Positions 9,504 to 17,479 of a stretch of DNA of 45,679 nt are shown here, piece by piece. The notes below the pieces were generated by a model, which was given only the letters and a program-made list of their open reading frames with translations, did not search any database and had not been told where the DNA came from. Source of the DNA: Akkermansiaceae bacterium (lineage in GTDB: Bacteria; Verrucomicrobiota; Verrucomicrobiia; Verrucomicrobiales; Akkermansiaceae); NCBI GenBank assembly GCA_023301765.1, contig JALZUC010000051.1, forward strand, positions 29,315 to 74,993. The letters are read 5' to 3'. Position 1 is the first letter of the stretch; each line of letters opens with the position of its first letter. Both the position numbers and the translations under genes were made by a program.

Positions 9504-10610
9504 TTAGTCGTTAAAAAAGTGACGGCCAATTTTGCTGGCCTCGGTGTTATTATCTGTCTCCCAGTAGACATCTTCGAAGATGGACTCTACGGTAGGAATA
9601 GGAGACTCATCGGCAAACTTGGCGGCCTCAGTGGCAGCTTGCTTTGCCTCCTTATCAATGGCATCAGCTTCTACATCAGTAAAGACTGCCTCCTCGATCA
9701 GACGGCGGCGCCATAGACGGATAGGATCATGGTAGGTTTTATATTTTTCAATCTCGTCCGGTGTCCGGTATTTCTTAGCATTAGCATCAGCAACGGAGTG
9801 ACCGTAGTAACGGTAGGTCGCTATTTCGAGCACAGTGGGCTTACTCTCTTTACGAGCGCGCTCCATGGCTATGTGAGTCTTAGCACGGACTTCATAGAGG
9901 TCTTCACCATTCACTAGATCCCAGTCCATATCATAGGCCTCGGCACGTTGTGCTAGACAGTCTTTATAGGCACTAGAGCGCTCTTGGCTGGTCCCCATGG
10001 AGTAACCGTTATTTTCAATAATGTAGACAACGGGGATACCAAAGAGGGCGGCGATGTTAAGTGATTCGTGGAAAGCACCTTGGTTCACTGCTCCGTCACC
10101 CATGTAGCAGAGGCAGCAGCCTTGTAGGTTTTTGTATTTTACTGCGTAACCTAGGCCAAGGCCGAGAGGTGTCTGACCAGCAACGATTCCGTGCCCACCC
10201 CAGAAGTTTTTTGATGGATCAAAAAGGTGCATCGAACCACCTTTACCTTTAGCTGAACCGGTTGCTTTACCATACATTTCAGCCATGCAGGGATTCATAT
10301 CCATACCTACGGTGAGGGCGTGGCCGTGGCAGCGGTATGCGGTAATAACGTGATCATTTTCTCCACAAAGGGAGATAGTACCTACAGCAACTGACTCTTG
10401 GCCGATGTAGAGGTGGAGGAAACCTCCCATTTTACCACCATTGTAGAATTTCAAGGCTGTTTGCTCAAACCGGCGCACACGCACCATCTGACGGTAGAAT
10501 TCTATTTTGTCAGAATTCGAGAGGTCTTTATTAACCTTGGACTGAGAGAAGTCGAGTGAAGTAATAGGAGAATCCATCATGTTTTTAGGGGAAATAAGTA
10601 AATCTGGCAT
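9504..10610 (-). CDS. pdhA: Pyruvate dehydrogenase E1 component, alpha subunit
   Basis: The protein carries the thiamine-diphosphate motif GDGAVNQGAFHESLNIAALF and then PVVYIIENNGYSMGT. The phosphorylation-loop region YRYYGHSVADANAKKYRT is typical of PDH E1-alpha. MVRVRRFEQTALKFYNGGKMGGFLHLYIGQES matches the N-terminal part of pyruvate-type E1-alpha. Length 368 is slightly long because of about 30 weakly conserved residues before DKIEFYRQMV. Two start regions are possible, the ATG at 10610 or the Met pair at codons 11-12 (10580/10577); neither has a Shine-Dalgarno sequence. With the downstream beta subunit it forms the E1 heterotetramer. A perfect 13-bp palindrome abuts the first ATG. Confidence 0.92.
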   Translation of the reverse strand: MPDLLISPKNMMDSPITSLDFSQSKVNKDLSNSDKIEFYRQMVRVRRFEQTALKFYNGGKMGGFLHLYIGQESVAVGTISLCGENDHVITAYRCHGHALTVGMDMNPCMAEMYGKATGSAKGKGGSMHLFDPSKNFWGGHGIVAGQTPLGLGLGYAVKYKNLQGCCLCYMGDGAVNQGAFHESLNIAALFGIPVVYIIENNGYSMGTSQERSSAYKDCLAQRAEAYDMDWDLVNGEDLYEVRAKTHIAMERARKESKPTVLEIATYRYYGHSVADANAKKYRTPDEIEKYKTYHDPIRLWRRRLIEEAVFTDVEADAIDKEAKQAATEAAKFADESPIPTVESIFEDVYWETDNNTEASKIGRHFFND

Positions 10611-10623
10611 AGCGCACTGCGCT
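10611..10623. promoter_or_regulatory. 13-bp palindrome abutting the pdhA start
   Basis: AGCGCA-C-TGCGCT is a perfect dyad with six-base arms and a one-base centre, immediately upstream of the first pdhA ATG. Its position suits an operator or a translation-blocking element for the E1 operon. No matching regulator is encoded in the window. Confidence 0.3.
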
Positions 10624-10722
10624 TGTGTGCAGAACCAAAGAGATCTATGATTACTGAAGTGGGAATAAGGTAGCCTCTGCGTGGCAGTGTGACCAGTAAA
10701 ATGGGCGTAGAAAAACTATCCT

Positions 10723-11319
10723 TCAAGAATTTAACATCCTCAGGGCATCACGCAGGATATCCTCTGTGGTCAAGTCAGGCTTTAGCTTTACCACTGCAGT
10801 TACGGCTTTTCGTGCTTCTGCCTGTTTATAGCCTAGACCAATGAGGGCAGATTCTGAGTCGATTGCAGCACTCGGCACGGCATCTCCGCCAGATGCCTCC
10901 CAGGCCTCTGCAACACCTATTTTATCCTTAAGCTCCAGGATGATACGCTCGGCAGTCTTTTTACCTAGACCTTTAATTTTGGATAGGGCAGCAGCATCAC
11001 CATTGACCACACAACCTTTAAAATGCTCCACTGGCATACCGCTTAGCACGGCCATACCTATCGATGGCCCAATACCGGTCACCCTCTCAACGAGTAATAA
11101 AAAGAGGTCTTTCTCCGCATCAGAGGCAAACCCATAGAGTGTGTGCGCCGTTTCGCGTATATGTAAATGAGTTCGCAGATCCACCTCAGCACCTTCTACT
11201 GGATTAATTGCATCATAGGTGCTGAGTGATACGGTCAGCATATAGCCCACACCATTTACATCCACTATCAATCTGCCCGGTAGGGCTTCTAAGACTTTTC
11301 CACGTAAGCGAGCAATCAT
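10723..11319 (-). CDS. ruvA: Holliday junction DNA helicase subunit RuvA
   Basis: RuvA binds four-way DNA junctions as a tetramer and loads the RuvB motor for branch migration in recombinational repair. The N-terminal OB domain begins MIARLRGKVLEALPGRLIVDVNGVGYMLTV. Two helix-hairpin-helix motifs follow (VTGIGPSIGMAVLSGM and IKGLGKKTAERIILELKDKI), then a flexible linker and the C-terminal RuvB-binding domain (ALIGLGYKQAEARKAVTAV). Length 198 is normal. The start overlaps the end of the M14-type gene by 4 bp, so the two are translationally linked. ruvB and ruvC are not in the window. Confidence 0.96.
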   Translation of the reverse strand: MIARLRGKVLEALPGRLIVDVNGVGYMLTVSLSTYDAINPVEGAEVDLRTHLHIRETAHTLYGFASDAEKDLFLLLVERVTGIGPSIGMAVLSGMPVEHFKGCVVNGDAAALSKIKGLGKKTAERIILELKDKIGVAEAWEASGGDAVPSAAIDSESALIGLGYKQAEARKAVTAVVKLKPDLTTEDILRDALRMLNS

Positions 11320-12110
11320 GATGGCGGATTAGACCCGTCACCGCCCCCACACGTCAACAGCAATTCCCGCACTGCACACTGAACGGCTAATTTATGACAC
11401 CGCACTCTACACCCGAGTTCTAGTGAACTAGGTGTCTCTAGGGTATAGGATACAGGAGTCCCTCGCTCCGCCATAAAGATAGCCTCCGGCCACTGACCCG
11501 GTGAATCAGGCTCTGGTGAATGGAAAATCCACCCCGGTTGACGGACTTGATGCCCATCAATAGTGTCGCAAGGCTCTCTTGGAATCACAGACTCAACCTC
11601 AGTGAGAACCTTGTCAGCAACACTCTGGCAGATATCTTTCTGTATCTCATATAGGTAGAACCCTGTGCTCTCCCAGTCCTCATGAAGAGATAAAAAAACA
11701 TCTGGCACAGGCTGACTATCTAACCAACTTACATGTCCGCGAACCTCTACACTTACCCTTTGTAAATAATCACGATTCAGATCCAGTCCCTGCATATTCT
11801 CTCGAGCCCCTACCGTCATCCCCGTAGGATTAAGCAGTGGGCAGACTAGCCAGTTTATCCCTTCTAGGAAAAACCCCTCATGCATAAGCTCTAGTAACGC
11901 GCGCGGCCCAGCAGGCTCATCGCCGTGGCAACCTGAGGAAATATATACACAAACTCCCGATTCTATCTTTCTAGAGTAAGCAGGAATCTGATAGCCGCCC
12001 ACGCTAGCCATTTCCTCACGGAGAAAACCCGAATCAGAAGCAATACTGTGAAACTCCTCCAGATAGCCATGCACATCAAAAATCACAGTTATTATGATAA
12101 ACAAAAACAC
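11316..12110 (-). CDS. M14-family zinc carboxypeptidase-like / succinylglutamate desuccinylase-like amidohydrolase
   Basis: The fold and motifs are those of the M14 metallocarboxypeptidase/aspartoacylase superfamily. The zinc ligands are His62 and Glu65 (SGCHGDEPAG) with His143 (SLHEDWE). Substrate-binding residues include Asn112-Arg113 (GLDLNRDY), and the catalytic glutamate is probably Glu225 (YTLETPSS). At 264 residues it is a minimal catalytic domain. The start is uncertain: the first eight residues (MFLFIIIT) are not a convincing signal peptide, and in-frame GTG codons at 12086 and 12074 are alternatives. The substrate cannot be read from sequence; a peptidoglycan or murein-peptide role is possible. 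It shares a transcript with ruvA, with no obvious functional link. Confidence 0.75.
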   Translation of the reverse strand: MFLFIIITVIFDVHGYLEEFHSIASDSGFLREEMASVGGYQIPAYSRKIESGVCVYISSGCHGDEPAGPRALLELMHEGFFLEGINWLVCPLLNPTGMTVGARENMQGLDLNRDYLQRVSVEVRGHVSWLDSQPVPDVFLSLHEDWESTGFYLYEIQKDICQSVADKVLTEVESVIPREPCDTIDGHQVRQPGWIFHSPEPDSPGQWPEAIFMAERGTPVSYTLETPSSLELGCRVRCHKLAVQCAVRELLLTCGGGDGSNPPS

Positions 12111-12123
12111 CCAATACTCAACC

Positions 12124-12133
12124 CTTGACTCTT
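12124..12133 (+). promoter_or_regulatory. CTTGACTCTT box 37 nt before the galE ATG
   Basis: The decamer CTTGACTCTT contains a good -35-like TTGACT and begins 37 nt before the galE start. The same decamer begins exactly 37 nt before the ispG start. If it is a -35 element, transcription would start at or next to the ATG, giving a leaderless mRNA. No convincing -10 is seen. Confidence 0.3.
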
Positions 12134-12160
12134 TGATCTTTCATCACGAACCTCATAGTC

Positions 12161-13150
12161 ATGAACGTCTTAGTTGTAGGAGGCGCAGGCTATATTGGTA
12201 GTCATTGCGTCAAACAACTTCAAGCATCTGGCCACCGTGCCCTGGTGCTAGATAACCTTGTCTACGGACATCGCTCAGCCGTAGCGGAGGGTATTCCTTT
12301 TATAAAAGAAGACATCGGTAATAGAGCAGCCATCACCAAGATTCTTATCGATGAAAAAATAGACCTGGTCATGCACTTTGCCGCATACGCCTGTGTGGGA
12401 GAGTCAGTCACAGAGCCACTGAAGTATTACGAAAATAATACCGGAAATACCATACAGCTCTTACTCGCTATGCAGGATGCCGCAGTAGACAGACTTGTTT
12501 TTTCCTCCAGCTGCACCACCTACGGTACCCCAGAGACTCTACCGATCACAGAAGACCTTCCTCAAGCACCTATTAACCCATACGGCCAAAGTAAACTTCA
12601 AGTTGAATCCATACTCAAAGACTTAGCATATACGGGAGAAATATCCTCTGCTGTATTCAGATACTTTAATGCTGCGGGAGCCTCAGAGGACGGCAGTATC
12701 GGCGAGCATCACACTCCAGAAACGAACCTCATCCCTCTCGCTATTGATGCCGCCACCGGCAAGCGTGGACCGCTTAAAATCTTTGGCACTGATTACCCCA
12801 CACCAGATGGCACCTGCCTCCGAGATTATGTGCATGTAGATGATCTCGCCCGCGCCCATATTGCTGTATTTAATAAATTAGAAAAACCTAACACCTTTAT
12901 TTGCTATAACCTCGGCACCGGTCAGCCTACCTCCGTGCGTAAAATCATCACCACCGTAGAACACGTAACTGGCCTTCCTGTACCTGTAGAAAATGAACCT
13001 CGTCGTGCAGGTGATCCACCATCCCTCTATGCCGATAATACTAAAGCTCGCACAGAACTAAACTGGGAGCCCCAATATATAGACATTAAAGAAATCATCG
13101 CCACCGCATGGAAATGGCACCAAAATCACCCAGAAGGCTATGGTCAATAA
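12161..13150 (+). CDS. galE: UDP-glucose 4-epimerase
   Basis: GalE interconverts UDP-glucose and UDP-galactose with bound NAD, supplying precursors for surface glycans and galactose use. It is an extended short-chain dehydrogenase: NAD-binding GGAGYIGS (7-14), the serine/threonine segment SSSCTTYG (115-122), catalytic Tyr141 and Lys145 (YGQSK), and the C-terminal substrate region (YFNAAGA, LRDYVHVDDLARAH, YNLGTGQPTSV). Length 329 is normal for bacterial GalE. The gene is divergent from the M14-type gene, with a 50-bp gap that carries a TTGACT box. Its stop lies 28 bp before the next CDS, but that product appears unrelated. Confidence 0.95.
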   Translation: MNVLVVGGAGYIGSHCVKQLQASGHRALVLDNLVYGHRSAVAEGIPFIKEDIGNRAAITKILIDEKIDLVMHFAAYACVGESVTEPLKYYENNTGNTIQLLLAMQDAAVDRLVFSSSCTTYGTPETLPITEDLPQAPINPYGQSKLQVESILKDLAYTGEISSAVFRYFNAAGASEDGSIGEHHTPETNLIPLAIDAATGKRGPLKIFGTDYPTPDGTCLRDYVHVDDLARAHIAVFNKLEKPNTFICYNLGTGQPTSVRKIITTVEHVTGLPVPVENEPRRAGDPPSLYADNTKARTELNWEPQYIDIKEIIATAWKWHQNHPEGYGQ

Positions 13151-13178
13151 CAGCGCACAAACAATAACACCCCACCTT

Positions 13179-15419
13179 ATGAAAATCTCCTACCTACTAT
13201 TGATACCGTTCCTCATCTCAGGACTACAAGCCACAGAGTCTAAAAAACCTACTGGTAAAGACTGGTATCTCGCCACCAACCACGGCCCGGCGTTTTTCCA
13301 AACCTTTGGTGATTATTACGAAGGAGAACTACGCAAAACAAATGCCATCAAAGGTCTAGCCCTTCCCTTCACAAATCGAACAGCACTTTTTAATACCGAG
13401 ACTCTAGCCCTCGTCTCCGCCACCACAGATGGCCTCACCCTAAACAACACCCCATGGGCCGGCGGCCACGGACAAGTTAATCTTTTTAACAATAAAAACA
13501 ACTACCTCTTCAACACCTCATCTGGTCCAGTATGGGCAGATGATAAAGGCTCATTCAAAGACCACCGTAGCGTCGAAGGTTACGGAAATTTCAAACATCT
13601 CAGATTTAATGGCTACTTCCGTAATGGTACTAATATCATCCTTGATTACCAAGTACATGGAATACGTATTCTAGACCTAATCACAGAAAATGCACACGGG
13701 CTAAATCGAACCTTTGAAGTAGCACGCCGTGATAAAAAACTTAAAGTTCGCCTTTCTAACAAATCCAGCCAAACAGATTTTAATATCTCAGTGACTGGTT
13801 CTTCAGCCTCATTAAAAAATGAAGATGGAACTTACTTCCTCACCATTCTTCCATCTGATAAAACCGACCACATTTCACTTAGTTACGCCAGCAGCAAAGG
13901 CACCACTGCACCCGCACCGCGCGCGCTCTCGCCAATGGCAAAAGGAGGCAAAGGCATCTCGCCTCATAGTTTCAGTTTTGACCTAAAGGAATCCTCCAGC
14001 AGTGATCCTTGGCTCGTAGATAACATCCCTCTGCCACCTACACTACTAAACTCCCCATACCATAATAAAACTCGTGTCAGTGACGTTGATTTTTTCTCAG
14101 ACGGAGACCGTGCACTACTCAGCACCTGGGATGGTGACATCTGGCTAGCCACAGGATTAAAAGAATTTAAAAAAATCGTTTGGAAACGTTACGCCACAGG
14201 ATTTTTCGAGCCCCTTGGCTTACACATAGTAAAAGATACCCCCTACATTGCAGGTCGCGACGCTATCTGGAAGATTTATGATCTTAACAACGATAATGAA
14301 GCCGATAAGTTTGAAATATTTAACAACGACGTTCTTCTAACAACTAACTTTCACGAATTTCAATTCGGCCTAGAAACTGACTCAAAAGGTAACTTCTACT
14401 TTGCTAAATCGGCACCTGTTCGTGCCGGTGGACGCGGATTTGATAAAATCCTCGCTCACAACGGAACTTTTATCAAAGTCTCTGCCGATGGTAAAAAACT
14501 TGAAGTCATCGCCACTGGCCTACGTGCTCCTGGAGGTATAGGCATAGGGCCTAACGGAGAAATCACCACTGGTGAAAACGAAGGCACTTGGCAGCCCTGC
14601 TGTAAGATCAATTACTATGAGCCCTCGCGTGGCAAAGCCTTCTTCGGGGTTGAAGACGCTCGCCACGATAACAAATCACCATACACGGAACCCCTTTGCT
14701 ACCTCCCCATGGCTGTTGACAACTCCGGAGGAAGTCAGATCTGGGTACCTCAAAACTCAAAAATCGGTATACCCTCCGGTGAACTCATTCACCTCTCCTA
14801 CGGAAAATCATCCATCTATCACGTACTTCGTCAAAAAATAGATGGCGGCCTTCACCAAGGCGGAGTTGTCAAACTCCCTATTAAACTGTCCTCCTCTGCA
14901 CAACGCGCAACCTTCCATCAGGATGGATCCCTATACGTTGTCGGATTTCGCGGCTGGCAGACCAATGCTGCCAAAGAAGCAGGCTTCCAGAGAATCCGCC
15001 GGAATACCGCTATACCCAATCCTCTACCCACTGGCATGAAAGTCACAAAAAAAGGGATAATCATTCACTTTGACGTAGCCCTAGATGATGAACTAGCCAC
15101 AGACCCATCCTCATTTTCTGTTAGAAGATGGAAATACATCCGCAGTAAACAATATGGCTCAGGCCAATTCTCTATCGACAACCCTGACCTCCAAGCTGAA
15201 AAAAAAGCTACCCTCAAAGAATCTAAAAGTCACCGACAGCAAGATAAAGTCAACATCCTCAGTGCCACTTTACTCGATGATAAAAAATCCATCTTAATTA
15301 AAATAGCAAACCATAAACCCGCGCAACAAGTTAAGATCGATTACGACCTTGAATCCGTTGACGGTGATGAACTCATCGGTGACATCCACAGCACCATACA
15401 TAAAATACCCGCAGAATAA
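13179..15419 (+). CDS. Secreted propeller protein (DUF6797-like)
   Basis: The ATG at 13179 is chosen because it opens a clear signal peptide (MKISYLLLIPFLISGLQA); an in-frame upstream start at 13140 would overlap galE and hide the signal. After an N-terminal beta-rich part, residues from about 300 form a beta-propeller of the sugar-dehydrogenase/NHL kind (DVDFFSDGDRALLSTWDGDIW, GLHIVKDTPYIAG, LETDSKGNFYFAKS, GLRAPGGIGIGPNGEI). Such proteins with a downstream cytochrome are common in Planctomycetes and Verrucomicrobia and belong, as I recall, to DUF6797. An oxidoreductase role with the next gene, 17 bp away, is inferred. No CXXCH is present in this protein itself. Substrate unknown. Confidence 0.8.
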   Translation: MKISYLLLIPFLISGLQATESKKPTGKDWYLATNHGPAFFQTFGDYYEGELRKTNAIKGLALPFTNRTALFNTETLALVSATTDGLTLNNTPWAGGHGQVNLFNNKNNYLFNTSSGPVWADDKGSFKDHRSVEGYGNFKHLRFNGYFRNGTNIILDYQVHGIRILDLITENAHGLNRTFEVARRDKKLKVRLSNKSSQTDFNISVTGSSASLKNEDGTYFLTILPSDKTDHISLSYASSKGTTAPAPRALSPMAKGGKGISPHSFSFDLKESSSSDPWLVDNIPLPPTLLNSPYHNKTRVSDVDFFSDGDRALLSTWDGDIWLATGLKEFKKIVWKRYATGFFEPLGLHIVKDTPYIAGRDAIWKIYDLNNDNEADKFEIFNNDVLLTTNFHEFQFGLETDSKGNFYFAKSAPVRAGGRGFDKILAHNGTFIKVSADGKKLEVIATGLRAPGGIGIGPNGEITTGENEGTWQPCCKINYYEPSRGKAFFGVEDARHDNKSPYTEPLCYLPMAVDNSGGSQIWVPQNSKIGIPSGELIHLSYGKSSIYHVLRQKIDGGLHQGGVVKLPIKLSSSAQRATFHQDGSLYVVGFRGWQTNAAKEAGFQRIRRNTAIPNPLPTGMKVTKKGIIIHFDVALDDELATDPSSFSVRRWKYIRSKQYGSGQFSIDNPDLQAEKKATLKESKSHRQQDKVNILSATLLDDKKSILIKIANHKPAQQVKIDYDLESVDGDELIGDIHSTIHKIPAE

Positions 15420-15436
15420 CTCTAAGTCACCCGCTC

Positions 15437-17398
15437 ATGAGGCTCCTACTACTCACCACCCTCTTCTGCGGCATCACCTCAGTTCAGGCCACTCTCACCG
15501 CCACATTTAGCTCGGGAGAAAAATCAATAACCCAGCAAACACGCATGCCAGCCCTGCATGTAGAAGCTGGTGAAGCACCCGCGCCCGGACTAGCACCAGG
15601 TGCATTCACCACACATTGGAAAGGCACCCTAACCATTCCTAAGCGCTACCGTATTAACTTCTCCTACGAGATCAAGGGCAGCTTCACGCTAAAGGTAGAC
15701 GGTAAAGATATCACCTTCGCGGAAGGGCAATCTACGCGCCTCCGTCTCAATCAAGGTGAAGTCCCCATAGAAATACATTATACATCTGTAGCTGACGGCT
15801 CAGGATCCTTCCAGCTATACTGGGAAGAGCGTAAGGAATTTACCCGTGAGCCTATCCCCTCCACCGCATTTAAAAAGGAAGCTCTAACAATTAACTCAGC
15901 CCACCTATTTGCCGCGCACAACTGTGTACAATGCCACGTTACAGGAGATCTTGGGCCTCTTGCTATGCCAGAGCTAAAATACGCCGGCCCTGACCTAACA
16001 AATATCGGTGACCGCACCAATAAATCCTGGCTCATCCGCTGGATTGCCCAGCCAGACCACCTAAAACCCTCCACTACTATGCCGGCCATGGTAGATCACA
16101 CAAAGCCTGCAGGAGCACAAGCCGCCGCAGACATCGGAGCCTACCTTGCCACCCTCACTACAGGAAACCCAAGCCCATCCCCTGATCTAACATCAACGGA
16201 AGCTGGCGGAGCTATTTTTCACAATCTTGGCTGTGCAGCATGTCACACCACTCCATCCGCTAACGAACCTGACTTTGAAAATAATCGTATCCCACTCAAT
16301 AATGTAGCTGCTAAATTCAAAGGGAGCTCTCTCATATCCTTTCTAAAAAAACCTCAACAGCATCACCAAGCCATTAAAATGCCAAACTTCCGCCTCAACG
16401 ATAAAGAGGCAGAGTCACTAGCAGCCTACCTCACTAAAGAGTCAACTGGTAACCACACCCCAGATCCATCTGAGTTCCCCCCCGGCGATATAGCCCGTGG
16501 TAAAAAACTAACAACTTCACTAAACTGCGCCGCCTGCCATGAAGGCCTTCCTGCCAGCACCGCAGCTAAAGTGGCACCCGCACCTGACCTCGTAAACCTT
16601 ACAGACTGGCACAAAAAAGGCTGCCTAGCCCCCCAGGAAAACCGAGGCAGAGCTCCCCGCCTCATTCTCACTGATCAGGAAAAGTCAGCCCTCAATCCAG
16701 CCACCATAGCCAAAGTAGTATTCGATACCCCAGCAGCTTACGCCTCTCGCCAGATCGAGGGGCTCCGCTGTATCTCATGCCACGCCCACGACGGTAGGGC
16801 CTCACTCCTCACCGCCGTCCATAGTGAGACTAAATCTCTCCTCGCCCACATCAAGGGGCAGGACACAAGACTAGACCAATCTCTCCCCTCACTCACCCAC
16901 ATGGGAGCGATGTTAAATACATCATTTAGCGAAAAAATGCTAAACGGCACCGTCAGTCCCCGCCCCAGACCTTGGCTAGATATGCGTATGCCCTCATTCC
17001 CGCTACATGCTAAATCTCTCGCCGCTGGCCTAGCACGCCAACACGGCCTTGGAAGTGCCTCAGCTAATGATAAACTACCAGCTGCAGATCAAATAAAATT
17101 GGGTGAGAAAGTAGCGTCCATGAGTGGTTACGCTTGTGTCACCTGTCATGCACAAAACGAAAAACCTGCCGTCGCAGCCTTCGAAGTACAGGGGATCAAC
17201 TTTGGCCAAATTCACCAGCGTCTGCGCCCTAGCTACTACCACCAGTGGATGTATAATCCCGCACGCCTTGTGCCAAATACTAAGATGCCTCGCTACACCA
17301 ATGAAGACGGTACAGGCCTCCGAGCAGACATCCTTGACGGTGATTCTAAAAAACAATTTGAAGCCATACGTGCCTACCTACAGTCTCTACAGAAATAG
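15437..17398 (+). CDS. Secreted multihaem cytochrome c with N-terminal PA14-like domain
   Basis: A signal peptide (MRLLLLTTLFCGITSVQA) is followed by a PA14-like carbohydrate-binding domain at about 20-135 (HWKGTLTIPKRYRINFSYEIKG, LKVDGKDITF, IEIHYTSVADGSGSFQLYWE). Five CXXCH haem sites follow: CVQCH 163-167, CAACH 266-270, CAACH 364-368, CISCH 445-449 and CVTCH 567-571. Methionines suitable as distal ligands occur in TTMPAM, IKMPNF, MRMPSF and TKMPRY, so most haems should be His/Met ligated. Its position 17 bp after the propeller gene suggests it accepts electrons from that protein in the periplasm. The combined function is not established; oxidation of a sugar or alcohol is a reasonable guess. 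Confidence 0.88.
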   Translation: MRLLLLTTLFCGITSVQATLTATFSSGEKSITQQTRMPALHVEAGEAPAPGLAPGAFTTHWKGTLTIPKRYRINFSYEIKGSFTLKVDGKDITFAEGQSTRLRLNQGEVPIEIHYTSVADGSGSFQLYWEERKEFTREPIPSTAFKKEALTINSAHLFAAHNCVQCHVTGDLGPLAMPELKYAGPDLTNIGDRTNKSWLIRWIAQPDHLKPSTTMPAMVDHTKPAGAQAAADIGAYLATLTTGNPSPSPDLTSTEAGGAIFHNLGCAACHTTPSANEPDFENNRIPLNNVAAKFKGSSLISFLKKPQQHHQAIKMPNFRLNDKEAESLAAYLTKESTGNHTPDPSEFPPGDIARGKKLTTSLNCAACHEGLPASTAAKVAPAPDLVNLTDWHKKGCLAPQENRGRAPRLILTDQEKSALNPATIAKVVFDTPAAYASRQIEGLRCISCHAHDGRASLLTAVHSETKSLLAHIKGQDTRLDQSLPSLTHMGAMLNTSFSEKMLNGTVSPRPRPWLDMRMPSFPLHAKSLAAGLARQHGLGSASANDKLPAADQIKLGEKVASMSGYACVTCHAQNEKPAVAAFEVQGINFGQIHQRLRPSYYHQWMYNPARLVPNTKMPRYTNEDGTGLRADILDGDSKKQFEAIRAYLQSLQK

Positions 17399-17441
17399 CA
17401 CCCACGCGCACCTCAAAGTCAGCTCTAACTCCTCATCCCAG

Positions 17442-17475
17442 TCTTGACTCTTACCTCCGGACTCTTGACTCTTAC
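17442..17475 (+). repeat. 13-bp direct repeat upstream of ispG
   Basis: TCTTGACTCTTAC occurs at 17442-17454 and again at 17463-17475, a 21-bp period. Each copy contains TTGACT. The second copy lies only 5 nt before the ispG ATG, where a ribosome or a regulator would be affected. The repeat may be a tandem duplication of a -35-like element. Confidence 0.75.
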
Positions 17476-17479
17476 AGAC

